Below are positions 13,471 to 26,820 of a stretch of 64,000 nucleotides of DNA, in pieces. The stretch covers positions 42,544,428-42,608,427 of the forward strand of contig CM060073.1 in the NCBI GenBank assembly GCA_030533445.1, in the 5' to 3' direction. The notes under the pieces were generated by a model. That model worked only from the letters and a program-made list of their open reading frames with translations. It was not told where the DNA came from and made no database searches. Within the stretch, counting starts at the first letter, position 1. The number at the start of each line of letters is the position of its first letter. Made by a program: the position numbers and the translations under genes. This DNA is from Cyprinodon diabolis. Its lineage: Eukaryota; Chordata; Actinopteri; Cyprinodontiformes; Cyprinodontidae.

Positions 13471-15681
13471 AAAAAATTATGCATCCACAAAACATCTAGC
13501 GAGCTCCAGAGTAAAGGTATTCATTTTATTGAAAAACTAATACAGTAACTAGACAAATGTCATTGACAGATTGAAAGGGCCAAAACATAGAAAAATGTAC
13601 TTCTGGTTCGAATGCTAATGTTGGTACGAAAGGATTCTGCACCAGTAGAAATTTTTATAAAATATTGAATCTACTTCTACTAACGCTGAATTAGATTAAA
13701 TATTACTACTCCAGCATTAGTATCTAGGTGTACTTTATTGTATGTCTCGTGCCTTGTGTGTTGGTTGTGCTGTTCTTTTTACATCTCTTTGCAGGTGATG
13801 AAGCAGACTGAAAATGTTTTATCATTATCTCCCTTTTATCTCCTCTTTCTTTCATCTTTTATCCTTTTTTTCTGTTTCTCCTCCTCTGTTCTACTTACAT
13901 TGCAGTGTCCATATAATCTGTAAAACTCCCTGCATAATTATAAGAAAGCAATTTATATGCATGAAACCAGTGGAACACTATGGCGATAGCCGTACACTTG
14001 TGAAAGTAAAATATGTTGGGCTCTTTTTGGCATCAAAACAATTATTCTTATTGCCACATTGCCAGACAGGACACTGTTAAAAAAAAAAGATATAGGAAGT
14101 TGAAGTGACTTGGAGCGCAGGAGTTGCCAGCTACTATTAGCTTCGTGAAACAGCTGAAAAATGGCTTATCTGTGTTACATTTCTTAGATTCAAGCCAAAT
14201 TACGAAAAAAGAAGCACAACAAGGGTCAACTTTGTTCACCTAACCAAGGATTTGGGTGTTGCTCCCAACTTTAGCAAGCAAAGGGGCTCGCGAGCCAAGC
14301 AGAGGTTCGGTTCCCCACATCCTTCTGGACATGCAAGATAAATATTAGTATTAGCATACCTGTCAACAGACTGGCAGAAAGTTCAATTGAAGGGAAAATG
14401 AGGAGTTAAACTTGTAGCAATCTTCTTCAAGTCAGAAACATGACAAAAAACTATTTATCAAGTAATTACATAATCTTCCATGTTTGGAAAATTGTGATAA
14501 AGTAGTGATCAGGATTTCATTAGAAACATATCTGTTGCAATATTGGTACCATAATCACCTATCAGTTGGTATTGGTAGAAATTTAATGTAGAAAGAAAGA
14601 ACATACACAAACGACACAGCAACACTGATCGACCATGTCATAAACCACAGAGTGATGCTGAGAGAGGCTGAACTGAGACCTATCTCAGCACATTTACAGA
14701 GGCGTCACTCATTTTGACATTCTGTCAAGAATATGAGTAAACCCATTTCTGCCTCCAGTACTGTAATCAGGAACTTTCTACATCAGCACTTTCACCTGTA
14801 ACATTTTACACAAGGCTCTGTTGATCTACATGGGATAGAGGACTGAGAAGTGCCAAGGTGAGCAGTTCTAATCGTGGTTCACCAGTTAGAAAAGCCTACA
14901 GTAACTAGTCCCTGGTTAGGCCTTTAAAAGTTTTCTCAAATAATGCCAGTAGAGGCAAATGCATGAAAAAAAATTTTTTTTAGTACTGCCTCTACATATC
15001 TCTCATAGATTGATTATGTAGAAAATCAAAGTGTTAAAGAGGTTTCAGGTTGATTACAAGAGATCAGAAAGAGCTTATAGTTTTATGATTTCTTTTCTTC
15101 ATTAGAGATTTTTTATTACATCAGCATTTATGATTTTCTTTTGTTTCTGCTGGGATTCTGCTAACAGTTCTGTTCATCACATGGGAAAACACAATCTTTT
15201 TGCAAAATGGTTCTTATGAAATCATCCAATCTGTAAAAGATGATACTTAAGAATGGCTACTGATAAGGAACATTGGCTAATATCCTGTCTACATATTGCT
15301 ACCTTATAGAGTCAGTAATAGTACCTTATATACTTCCTCTAAGTCATAAATAATTCATAAAGATGCATCAACAACTTGGCTGGTCATTGCTCTTGAAAAA
15401 TGTTCAGTGTGATAAGTGCAAACTTAAAAATGCAATTACATGATTGTGATGATATTGTGTAAGGAGAAAGAGTTTTTAAGCAGCTAACATGAAGGCTGAA
15501 CTAAATACAGCTGTTTACACTTTCAAAAGTTTTTGACAATCTTACAAAATGCACATTTAAGATGTAAAGGTCTACATTCTATAGGTAAGAAAGTGCAAAT
15601 TTAACCAGTCCCAAAAGTGAGAGTTAAGACGTACTCAGATGTATCTATTGTCATGTTTATGTAACCCAGACGTAAAAAACC

Positions 15682-16243
15682 TAGCCTGGGTGCCATTCCA
15701 AACTTAGTCCCACCCGGCGCCCACAAGGTTTGAGGTCGGAAAGTTCGGTCTGGCATTGCTCCATAGTAGCGCGAGTATGATCGCCCACTCTCTGGCGATC
15801 CAATCCAATTGTCAGGGCGGGCTTTATACGATGATGGACAGTTGATCAACAGTAACGTAATCAACCATGTGACCGAAGCGCGCTTGGGTGACAACAACAA
15901 TGGCTGCCGCCGGAGAGTTGAGGTGAGTAGATTCTGCTATTAGGTCTGTTCTAGAAGATATCGACAGCAAATTAATTTTAAAAGAGGAACAGAGAAACGC
16001 GATCAAGGCTCATCTTCTTATTCTAGGCGTGCAACTGCACGCTTTGATTTTTGTTGACAACAACTATGCATCGCTTAACATACGTCACGCACTCCGTTGC
16101 TCTTATTGGTTGTAGGTCGATCCAATTGAGTGCAGAGGCATTTTTTTTCCTGGTTCGTTCAAAACACGCCCCATAATCACAGCTCTATGGAGCAGTATCA
16201 GACTCATATTCTGACTAGAATTGAGTAGGACTACGTCAGGCTA
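15682..16243 (+). mobile_element. short DNA transposon, copy 1, with 9-bp target duplication
   Basis: A 562-bp element with ends TAGCCTG / CAGGCTA, flanked by the perfect 9-bp direct repeat TAAAAAACC (15673-15681 and 16244-16252). It is about 90% or more similar by eye to an inverted copy at 38623-39174. It carries a short coding-like segment: ATGGCTGCCGCCGGAGAG at 15900, then an in-frame TGA inside a donor-like AG|GTGAGTA, then open text VDSAIRSVLEDIDSKLILKE and EQRNAIKAHLLI. Nine-base duplications suggest Mutator-like or KDZ-type elements, but the short ends do not settle the superfamily. Confidence 0.85.
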
Positions 16244-16693
16244 TAAAAAACCTGGTTTAACTAATAGATTCGATTTATGTTAAATGATTTCACCATAAAA
16301 AATATTATTATTTTGTTCACATTTTCATTTCTTTTTGTAGTTGATTTTTTGTTTCATTATTAGTTTTTCATGTTTATATTAGGAAAATCGATTGAAAATG
16401 TCATGTAACCTCACTCAGCTTAACCAAGCAGAGTTGATGGACATACAGTATGTAGCCAATAAAATTTCACATTCAGCCACTGTGTCTGCGCGCTACCTAC
16501 CTACAGTACTTCCTTTTCCGTCTGATGCCGAGCACAGAGAGACCACACAAAAGTTCTTTAAAAAAACTTAATGAGTACAGGAGTTAAATAAAACCTTCAG
16601 CAACTTAGGAGGAGTCCAGTGCCACTTTGGACTAGAGAAGATAAGTGCTGCAACGGCAGCGGACAAGCCTTTTGACCGCGCTGGGATTGAGCT

Positions 16694-16966
16694 GTGACAT
16701 CACACTGCTGCAGTGTATATGCAAATCGGTCAAGTCTTTTGATGTATGGTCAAGATCCGTGGAGAAGAATCTGTAAGATGGCGAGCCAACCCAATAGAGC
16801 CGTGGAACCAGAGTCTACACACACTTGCAACGAGCAGATGGACCATCTGCTGTGGAAGGACTGTATCAAGCAACCTGCATGGATACTTTTTGAACTCAGA
16901 GACAGGATTAAGGAGTGCACTCCATTAGACAGACTCATTCACCAATTAAAAGGGAACAAACCCTAG
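16694..16966 (+). other. unrecognised 90-residue open frame
   Basis: The plus-strand frame ends MASQPNRAVEPESTHTCNEQ, MDHLLWKDCIKQPAWILFEL, RDRIKECTPLDRLIHQLKGN KP. From the internal ATG at 16778 (context AAGATGGCG, a good start context) it is 62 residues, charged and helix-like, unlike random AT-rich intron. An octamer ATGCAAAT lies at 16718-16725. It sits just right of the 9-bp-TSD element copy 1. I do not recognise it; it could be the start of a transposon-encoded protein or chance. Confidence 0.25.
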
Positions 16967-19100
16967 GGTAAACACAGACAATGTTGACTCAAAAGGTGCC
17001 TTTCTGTTTAGATATTTTTCTTTTGTATGCCAATATCTGTAATTACCATTTATGTCGACAAGTTCTACAAAACTACAGTTCATATTTGAAACCCTTTCGT
17101 GTTTGTGCTTTTATTGTGGCTGTTTGAGTCGAATTCAGTTAATTCAGTGGAGCTCTGTTCGGACCTAGTTTAATAATACATTTGATAACTCATAGGTGGG
17201 TTTACATTTACATCTTACTGGAAGGCAGTCTAAAAACTGCTGATCTGAGAGTTTTAGTGGGAGATACAAGAGGCCACAACAACACAGCAGTCCCAGGGCC
17301 ATATGTGGAAAGTTTAATCCAAAAAAAATTCATTTTGAAACTTCTGCCACCTATTATATCCGGTAGTTTAGCGCTATGTAAACACAGCACTTCCCCCCAC
17401 CCAACTAAAAATTCTGACAGGGCTGCTGATGTTCTCCCAGTGACCCCTCCTGCTCTTCCTAACAGGAAACCGAGCAAGAGTGGCCACTTCCTTTCTGACC
17501 TCCTGTGCCTTCAGCAGCCATCTTTCCTGTCTGACTTATCTCTCTCACGCTCGTGATGTCCTCCAGCCATCCTAGCCCCCCTAACAAGAGCACCGTCTTC
17601 CTCCACATGAGGGATGGCTGTGTGATGTATTGCTACAATCAAACCTCGCCACAGGACTTTCACCCGACTGTCACACCACACCAGGTGGGTTCAAGCTAGG
17701 CTCAATTGGCCTTTCACATCTTAGCTGGAGCAGAAAAAAGAAGCCATTCCAGTTCTCATTCTTAATAGCTTTGTTTTTGCCTGCAAGTGAGGGAATTAGT
17801 CTTTGAAAGGCAAGGACACGCATCATTAAATTGCAACATCCTTGACTGCCCTTAGAAGTACTACTGCAGGGGAAGTAAACAGCTTGGGAAAATGATACTT
17901 TAAAGATGATAATATTGGATGCTTTTACATCGGATGTACAATTACTGCTCATTCTGAGAGTGAATATGCAGCCTGGACTCAGGAGGTCGTTCATGCTTAA
18001 AGCAGAAATCCGATTCTCCTTTTCTTCCACAGTTCCTCCACATTTATCTTAGCAATATCAATTGCAGTTTTAAAAGCTGTCAATGTTTTTATTCCTTAAA
18101 TGTTTCTACAGGTACAGAATCAGGATAATTAACAATACAATTAACAGTGGATGGATAGCTTGATTATATAGGAACAGCAATGGCAAAATGTACCAGAATG
18201 AAATAGTGTAGTCACAAAGAAGCAAGATGTTGTTTTCACTAAACCATCTTTGCGAAGAGACGATTGAACAGTATTGGGGGGGTGGTGGGGTGGTACAGGT
18301 CCACATGTGAACTACTGTACTTTTCCTTTCCCTGAGAACAGCACCAGACTCTTCCTTCTGTACTCATCATCTGCTGCTGATACCAGCTTTTCCCCGTTCA
18401 GTCTACTCTGGATCCAGACCAAGGCTGTCACGCTGAGCCATTCCTCACATTTTCCACTCCGTCACTCCCTGGACCCCATCCCGCTCTCACACATACAACG
18501 CTCAGCCTTTGGACAAAGATGAGAGATCTCCGTCACATAGAACATCACCTTATATTCATTGCTCTGGGCCGCTCTAATGCTGCTGCACATGGATCAAGCT
18601 CTACCATAAATCCTTATAATTGACAAACCTCTCCCACGTCCCCGCGGCTCCCGTTGATCGTATTAAAACAGTCTGCTGCATTTTCCAATGAACTACAAGC
18701 AGGGTTAATGACAGGTTCAGCATCATACTGTATGTCTCAACAGTTTTTAAATGATGATTGAAGTAAGAAAATGTTAGCATTAAACAGCTTTTACAAGTCC
18801 ACAAAGGATGAAGAAAACTCTTTAATTCAGCTGGTGCAAAATGTGTAAGCTTTTCAGAATTTATTGCATTTAGGTATAAAAGAAATTGTGTCAGTACTAA
18901 ACATTTCATGGTTAATAATAATTGGCAATGTGGAAAAAATTGTGCACAATTTCAGGCTCGCCATGGAAATCAAATAACATGGTGGGTGCATGCCGACATT
19001 CAGTGGACAAAAGTTACCAGCCAAAAGTTGTCAGTTGGAGGTATCGACTTTGATTTAGGGTTAAATCATTTTGCCAAAAACTAAAACTACATTGTTTTTG

Positions 19101-19239
19101 CAGACTGCGATAGACTGGCGACCTGTCAAGGGTGTACCCCGCCTCTCGCCCATTGACTGCTGGAGATAGGCACCAGCACCCCTCGCGACCCCACTCGGGA
19201 CAATCGTGTAAAGAAAATGGATGGATGGATGGATGGATG
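19101..19239 (+). repeat. dispersed LINE-type tail ending in (ATGG)n
   Basis: AGACTGGCGACCTGTCAAGG, GTGTACCCCGCCTCTCGCCC and TGGAGATAGGCACCAGC followed by AAATGGATGGATGGATGG form a very common fish repeat, read as the 3' end of a LINE with a tetranucleotide tail. A reversed, older copy lies at 56635-56715. Confidence 0.75.
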
Positions 19240-20724
19240 TTTTTGCAGAGATTTTTATGTACATTTTTACATCCAAAAGCATGTAGATGTTTCACTCCAG
19301 GGTTTCCTTGTTTTGATGACCTTGAAACCTTCCCTGTCAAGAGTCCATTGTTGCAGGACTTTACTGTCACTGTTGCCTAGAATGGTGCTTACTTTTAGCT
19401 TGCATGCATGCATGGTTCTGCACACTATGTGCAACTCTCCTCCCCTCTGTGAGGCGACAAGCCCACTTTAAGTATATTACTGCTGCTCACACGGCAAGAT
19501 AATCATGATGATTTCTGCCCTGATGTCCCCCTTCCAAGAAGCCCCGATTTTCAGGGAGATAATCCTGCCATGTGTGGTTTTTTTTAAGGGTGATGGGTCT
19601 GTTCTGAATGTTGGGGATGCTCCAAACATTTTTCAATAAAATCTAAGAGATGAATATTGTGGCCTATGGCTGTTTTTCAGAGGATGCTTTTCCCTCTTAG
19701 TTCTTCAAAATAACACAAATTAATGATGCAGAAAAATACATTTACACCATTTCATACTACTACTACAGTTTAGGGGAATCCCTTCCTGTTCCAATGTCAC
19801 TGGACACAAGTGCACAAAGCAAGGTCTATTAGAAGATTGATGAGCAAGTTTTGCTGAGGATGAACTTGACCTCAACTGAAAAGGACACCTCTGAGAGTCA
19901 TTAAGGTTGGAAAGTGTGAGCCAGGCCCTTTAATCCAACATTACTGCCCAATTTCACTAATGTGTTTCAAAAAGAATAGTCAAATTCTCATAACCAACAA
20001 TCACAATCATTGTGATTGTGATTCAAATGGCCGCCACTCCCCTCTCAGGGGAATGTCAAGCGGAAGGGAAATGGAACATTGTATTGAAATTATTTAGCAA
20101 ATAAAAGCTGAAAAGTGAAAAAAACCACAAAAAAAAACATTTGTAATCATTTTGTTAAAACAACCTTGCACTGCAGTTTCCCAACGGATCTTTGAGATCC
20201 ATCTCCAGTGCCAGACTCGTTGGTAAGCATCTGAATGCATTCTGTTTGCAAATCTTGCCACAACTATGAAAGGGATCTAGATCTAAACTTTAACTTGGCC
20301 ATTTAAAGACACATATAAGCTTTAAAATCAACCTTTCCACTCTAGGTCTGACTGTGTGTGGAGGGACACTGTCTACCTATAAGGTGAACCTTTAAAGTAG
20401 TTTAATGCCTCAAACAGGTTTTTGTTCTGTTTTTTTCCCCCCTTGCACTTAATCTTAAGCTTAATCATCCTTTCAACTTTTTGCCACACTCTCTGGGCCT
20501 ATCTTTGCTCCATTATGTGAAAGTGAAAGGTATTATTTTCCACCTTTTTAATACTGGTGAAAATGTATAGTGTAGTTGTTAACTATAGCCAACAAGAGCA
20601 ACTCTTAAATCAAGGGGAGATATTTGGAGTTCTGTACTAATGGTTGGGCTGACCTCCTTTTATCCCACTTGAACTGTGAATCTCTGCAGCTCTTCCAAAG
20701 GTACTGGTTGTCTCTTGGGCGCTT

Positions 20725-21160
20725 CTATATTTAAAGGGGAAATGAAACGTTCAACCAAAGTAACTTAATTCACGAGATTGTTTCTTACTATTATCAATAA
20801 TTATATTACAAATGTGAGCTTTGTTTATATTCCTCAAACGGCGATGTCAAGGGGTTGATCAACGCTAGATCTAGCAATTGTATACATTGGATATACTAAC
20901 GATAGATCACAACTATAAAACATTTAAAACATTTGGTATGGTGGAAGAGAAAAGAACACTGAAGCATCTAAATCACATTGGTTCTGCTTTTGGAGCCCAT
21001 TCACAGTGTAATTCGAGCCGTAGGAAGGAGAGAAGAGGCCGTTTTGGAGCCAGGGTTCTGACTATCCCTGCTACTCAACAGAATACCAATGTAGAGATTA
21101 TGACATCAATATTCAAAGTACTGCAACATGGCAGCACCTCAAAAAAATAAGGTGCAACTC
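20725..21160 (+). repeat. possible decayed transposon fragment
   Basis: The stretch starts TTAAAGGGGAAATGAAACG and has an open frame of 90 residues (20878-21150, lysine- and threonine-rich, no recognised motif) ending near CATGGCAGCACC. The composition is unlike its surroundings, but no terminal repeats or duplications were found. Confidence 0.25.
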
Positions 21161-21339
21161 AAAAAAAATAAAAAAAATAAATAGATACGACAAATGACCA
21201 GAAAAGCATTCGGAGAGCGCAGAGCTCCACCAAGCAGTGAACTCTGCCTCAAGTTTGACTTACATCTATAGCCAAAACTCTGCCATTATCTGAATCATTA
21301 CCAAATTTAAATGGATTGTTCCTTTGATGAGGTGTGCCA

Positions 21340-21690
21340 ATGCCATTTTTTGGCCCCATTTTTTGTATTAGTATCGGCTAATACAATACCATACCAATAC
21401 AGTATCATCTGTTTGAAATTGATGTGTGCGTGTGTGTATATATGAAAAACTGCATATACTTGGATGTGAAATTATTGCCATCATGGCTTTTTCAAGCTGC
21501 TGCCTACCTTTGTGAACCAGGAAAAAGACTAATACAAATTTAATCCAGTAGAACTTTTTATTGCCTACCTGGAATGCATGACAATAGTTGAATAAACTTT
21601 TGGCCCTCAGAATGGTATCGGTGCCCTATTTGTCGGTACTCGCCGATACCCCAATACTAATGTCGGTATCGGTGCAACACTACATAAAAG
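21340..21690. repeat. decayed hAT-type repeat with TATCGG motifs
   Basis: Both ends carry ATCGG/CCGAT motifs (AGTATCGGCTAATAC at 21370; CGGTACTCGCCGATACC and TCGGTATCGGTGCAACAC at 21633-21680). Palindromic TATCGG-rich ends with GTGCAACAC are seen in old fish hAT elements. No duplication or frame was found. Confidence 0.4.
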
Positions 21691-22750
21691 CCATTCATAC
21701 TTTTTACATTGATTCTGCTAATAAACCAACAATGTTCACTTTTCTTGTGTTTTTGTTTTCAGTAAAATACCTCTAGACATTATGAGTCAGATTCTGAGGC
21801 TGTCAATAGTGCTGCCACCCTTTGGTTTAGAGAGGAACTGCTTGTTCAGCCAAATATCCGTATCTCACAATGTTAGAGAATCTTAAAAATAAAATTGAAT
21901 GGATCGTGCCTTGCAGCTCTAATAAACATTTTATTATACTCCGTCCATAACTTTTCCAGTTATCCTGTAAACAGATGAACAGATACACATACAAACTCTC
22001 CTAAAAACATAACCTCCTTTGCAGAGGTATCAACAGCTGCACAAGATATTAAACTAAAATGAACAAACATTGCACACGAAATATTGTGCCTCTGATATCT
22101 CTGTAGTATTCTGGGAGAGTCATTATATACCAATGCAAACCTACTATTCTTTTATAGTTGTGCCAATGAAACAATGTAAACAGAGGAGCAAAAGTTTTGA
22201 ACCATAAAATTTCAACACTATTCGTGAGCACGTAAGACTTGCTTGCAAGTACATTTACCGGCCCATAAATGTTGCATCCCTGGCTGTACAACTCCATCAT
22301 CTGAGTGATCATTAGTGAGGTAATGCCAAGATATTTGACCTCTGTTGCCTTTGATTTTCCTCAAAGACAAAAAAATGTTTTTACATTTATGTTTTTTTTA
22401 TGGCATCGTCTTTGACATCGTACTCATATGTATAACAAGAACACATATGGAGCTTCTGCACTAAATATGGACTAATAGAACAAAAACATCTGCTTACATT
22501 AGATGATTACATCCTGCTAAATTGACAGTTTCAAAACCACTAAACTGTACAGTCAGGTGATCAACTGAAATTAATTTAGGGTAATGAGATAAAAGGGGGC
22601 CAATATACTAGTGTGAAAAAAATCATTTTGTATTAATAAAAACATTTTAGATAAGATATAATCTCCCAGCAGCTTCCAATAATGCACTACTTTGTGTTGG
22701 TTGTACACCAGTTTCTTTAGTAACCAAAAACATTTTGCCACAGTACCCAC

Positions 22751-23081
22751 TTTAGGGGTGACAGTGGCATTGGATGTTGGGGTTTGCCCTGAAATCGAAG
22801 GATTAACGGTTCAAGCCTCCGACTTTCATTGTCGTTGTGTCCTTGGGCAAGACACATCACCTGCATTGTTTACTGATGGTGGTCAGAGGGCCCGGTGGCG
22901 CCAGTGTACGGCAGCCCCGCTTCGGTCAGCGAGCCCCAGGGCAGCTTTGGCTACAATGTTGCTTGCCACAATCAGTGTGTGAGTGTGTGCGTGAATGGGT
23001 GAATGAATGTAGTGTAAAGCTCTTTGGTCAAGTCTCCTGACCTGAAAAAAGGTGCTATATAAGTACATACCATTTACCATT
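22751..23081 (+). mobile_element. V-SINE-like tRNA-derived SINE
   Basis: A tRNA-like head with a B-box-like GGTTCAAGCC near 22810 is followed by the conserved central domain (GTGTCCTTGGGCAAGACAC, then GGGCCCGGTGGCGCCAGTGT) typical of vertebrate V-SINEs. The tail contains GTGAATGGGTGAATGAATGT, GCTATATAAGTAC and a terminal ACCATTTACCATTT. The overlapping small frames are not genes. Confidence 0.8.
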
Positions 23082-26046
23082 TAAACACTGAAAAACAATT
23101 TCTAGCAAACATTTAGTGGATAAACGATGATGATCAAATGAGTCATAGGTAGAAGAAAATGGGTGTAAAATCTAGGTGCAGAGAAAAAAAAAAGTATATT
23201 ATTTGCATTATTCCCAACCCTCATGATTTTCTTCATATAAATAGCAAATGCATGATTAATATGTTAATACATTCTTCAGAATGGAGGACAATAAGTCATA
23301 AAAGCATGTTTGATGTTTTCACATATCTCCCTGGAGCACATCTTAAAAAAAGAAGACTTTCATCTCAGGAAATAGGGGCCTTCGCAAACAATAAACCCAA
23401 GGTGGTCATTAGGGCTGAAGGAGAACATTTTCCTTGGCCAAACAATGCCACAAACGGTTATAAAAAATGAGATATTACCTGGATATGATGACAGGGGATT
23501 TCCTATATTTAAATTAGTGTATTGCAGAGCCTTTAAAAGTGAAATATCTTTCCCAATTTAAACATCTGTTGTCATACCTGTACAGCAAAGTCCCGGAGAT
23601 CCGTAATTGCATTATCTGCTCATTAGGCAGCGTGCAGAGATCAGAGAACACCCTAATGAGCGTGAAAAGCTGGTATTAAGCTGTGTTAACAGAACTGGTT
23701 CCTAATATCTAAGTACTTCAGCCGCTCTTACAAAAAAGAGAGAAAACTAAACCTTTTTATATCCTGATTCATTGGTTTCATTTTTCCAGGATGCACCTAC
23801 TCGTAGTCTATAGTCATGAACAGTGACTCGGATTCCCTGAAGCATCTTAATATCTGTGTCTGCAAAAGTGATGGATGAATAAAAGTGTCTTCAGATGAAG
23901 GAGAAAGGAGGGAGGAGAGGAAGAGGGGAAAGGTCAGAAGGGAAAGGGATGGAATGGAGATGGAACATGGCCTGGAGACAGAAAAAATAAAATAAGTAGA
24001 AAAGAAGAAGGGAAGAAGAATCTGATGAGAGATGCTTATCAGCCGACCATGGGTGTGCTGGGGGTAGGGACTTCTTCAAAAGTAAACACTGCAGTAAAAA
24101 TTCGCCCAACTTACAGTTTCGCTGCAAGTAAGACAAAGTGGTCAAGAAAAGCAAACTGACTCCCACAGCAACCGTTCTCTTCCTCAGCACACCCAGCTCT
24201 CCTACACCCTGGCAAGGGGAGCTGAAAAGATTGTGTGCTTATGCAGCATTTACACTGAGGCTACGCTAAAAGTGAGTGGATAAAAGTAAAAAAAAAAAAA
24301 CCTCAGAAAATTAAGTTAGAGGCCTGTCCACCTGCCAGCTCCCGCACTGCAGCAGCCGCAGACCCTGAGACAACCTTTACTATGTAAAAACGCTGCGACC
24401 GTCCTCGACTGAGGACTTTTTGACTCTCTCTTGGTAACTTGCAGCCTGCTGTATGAGCAAAACATGAGAAGTGTTACATTGAAGTGGCTGAGCTTTGGCA
24501 CTAAACGTCCTCCCTCTCACACCACTTCAGCTCTGCTGTGTCCAGCGGGAACCTTGTTAGCGCTGTCAAGTTGTTGGGACAAAGAAAACAGGAGACACAA
24601 CTCCAGGCACTATTTACTTCGCACAAAATCTGCAGCCTTAGCTTCACATGTCAAGGCAGCACAGGCAGAGAAAGCTGCCAGGGCTCCAGTAAATAAGATT
24701 TCTGGTTTGCAAAGGAAGCAATTTAACAAGAAAAGCTAGATCCTGCTCTGGTAATTTTTCAGGCATAGACAGCCCACATATAGCTTAGAAAATAGCAAAC
24801 CTTAAAACACTGAGCCTTTGGGGACAGGGGGCTTTAGAAGGATCTGAAAACAGACTTTTTATACCTGAAATCCTTCTGTATTAGTAATAGATGCCAACCC
24901 CTTTAGAAGAGTTATTGTCCCTCAGCAACAACTAAATCTTTCATCCAGGCATCAGTTTGCAAAGAACACAGAGAAGCCAAGTATTACTGGACCACAGATG
25001 AAATAAAAACATGAAAGTCCTTTTGACAATTTTTAAAATCACTCTCAGGAATATGTTCCCAGATTTTTTTCTGTGAGGGAGATATTAACACAATGAGGAT
25101 AAATGCCTGTGCAAATGAGGAGAAACTCCAGTAACCGGAGCCTGCTGTCAGCTCAATATTTCCTTTAAAAGTGCCAGCTTTCACCAAATGTATTAAAGGA
25201 TGATAGCTTACAGCCAGCAGACCTGAGCTGATAAAGCAATTTATACATGCAAATTCAGGACTTGTGCAAGTAAAAAAAACAGAGAAAAAGATGTAAAAAT
25301 GTTCTACACATTTCTATGTACAACATTTTTGAAAAAACAGACATATGCTATTTCTAATCAACCTTATGTACTGGCGAAATGTCATAAGCCTATGACTTGG
25401 CAAGAAAACAAGTAAAAAAGCTAATGTTGTCTAAGGCAAAAAAAATATATATATATGAAATCAAGTCAAAGCCAAATTATTTAGCACAACCAAATGATGT
25501 CAACATTACCAAGAAGCAAAAATTCACCTTCTTTTTTATTTCTTTTGCTCTCTTGTGTAAGGATTGTGAGGTTGGGTGGTGGTTTTGAGGACTCAAATGC
25601 AGAGAGGAGTAGGCTCAGATGAGTTTGTGATGAGTTAATGAAAGCCCAAGGGGAACAAAGGCAAAAATCCAAAATCCAAAAAAACCTGAAAACCAAACAA
25701 AAACCAATAAACTTCAGGTTAAATACTAGAAGGAAGCAAAAGACTAGAAAGCAATGAAACAACTTTAATAACACAAGAAACCAGCACTGAGTGATGGCTC
25801 TGCTGCTCTTTTAAGCCAGCACTATGATGAGAAAGATTTTCTTCACCTGTGTAGGCTACCCAGGTTCTCCACAAAGATCCTCTCCAGTAGAGATGCACAC
25901 ACATGAAACCTGACACGGAGTTCAGTAAACTTAACCAGGTAATTGTGAACATCAAAATGGATGTCGGGAAAGATGAGGGGTTCCTTCTTATCTCATCTGG
26001 ATTAAAAGTGTTTATTGAGTTTTTTAGAAAAATAAGCCCAACTTCA

Positions 26047-26820
26047 GCCAAGAACACAAAGTACACTGGGAGACACGGAGAAGGCCACAGCAGGGCAACA
26101 ACCCAGCAGCAGAACCACTATTTCTGCCTTCTTGCAAGGAGGAATAGGAGAAGCACTGCCAGAAACTTACAAAATGACCTTCAGCAGGCCACAAATGTTT
26201 TTTGTGTCTGCACAAACTTTTAGGGTGGCATTCCCTTGGAGGTACTCACAGCCCTCCATGTGCTCACCAGAGGTAGCATGACTGCCATCAGGTACCAAGA
26301 TGAGATCCTTAGACCCCATATAAGACCATATGTTGGTGTGGTTGGCTAGGTTCCTCCTAATGCAGAACAATTCTAGACATCATGTGGCTAGAGGTGTCAG
26401 CAGTTCCTGCAAGATGAAGCTTTAGACTGGCCCGCACGTTCCCCAGACCTGAATCCAAATGAGCACATCTGGGGCATTCATGTCTCAATCTAGCCACCAA
26501 CGTCCCATTACACCACAGACCGTCCTGGAGTGGGAGGATGCTGTAGTCCAGGTCTGGGAGGAGATCCCTCAGGAGACCATTCGCCACCTCATCAGGAGCA
26601 TGCCTAGGTGTTGCAAGGAGGTCATACAGGCACCTGGATCAGCCTATAATGTAATTTTTCCACTTATTTTCCTTACATTTGATTTCAATTGATGATGTTT
26701 GTGTGAGTTAGTTGTCAGCACATTTAACTTTGTACAGAATAAAGTATTCAATGAGAATATTTCAAAATTCAGATCTAAGAAGTTTTATTTACATGTTCCC
26801 TTTATTTCTTTTGAGCAGTG
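26047..26820 (+). pseudogene. decayed Tc1/mariner transposon, 5' truncated and internally deleted
   Basis: Reading across several frames on the plus strand: an N-terminal HTH-region text [19 protein letters not shown] (26130-26200), then a jump to DEILRPHIRPYVG (26300-26340), RCQQFLQDEALDWPARSPDL with NPNEHIWGI (26395-26480, holding the third catalytic acid), and PITPQTVLEWEDAVVQVWEE then IPQETIRHLIRSMPR (26505-26620). The non-coding tail runs to TTTTGAGCAGTG at 26820, a Tc1-type end. Frameshifts, stops and a central deletion make it dead. No left terminal repeat is seen. Confidence 0.8.

Noticed and set aside
17182..17556. 124-residue plus-strand open frame
   Set aside because: Composition follows the surrounding DNA, there is no recognisable motif or splice context, and an opposite-strand frame overlaps it.
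19985..20035. Palindrome-like AATCACAATCATTGTGATTGTGATT
   Set aside because: Short and isolated, with no flanking duplication; likely chance or a worn fragment.
25540..25860. Possible old repeat or LTR fragment with many AAAATCCAAA-type words
   Set aside because: Only a loose resemblance to known fish repeats; no ends, primer-binding site or frame could be shown.
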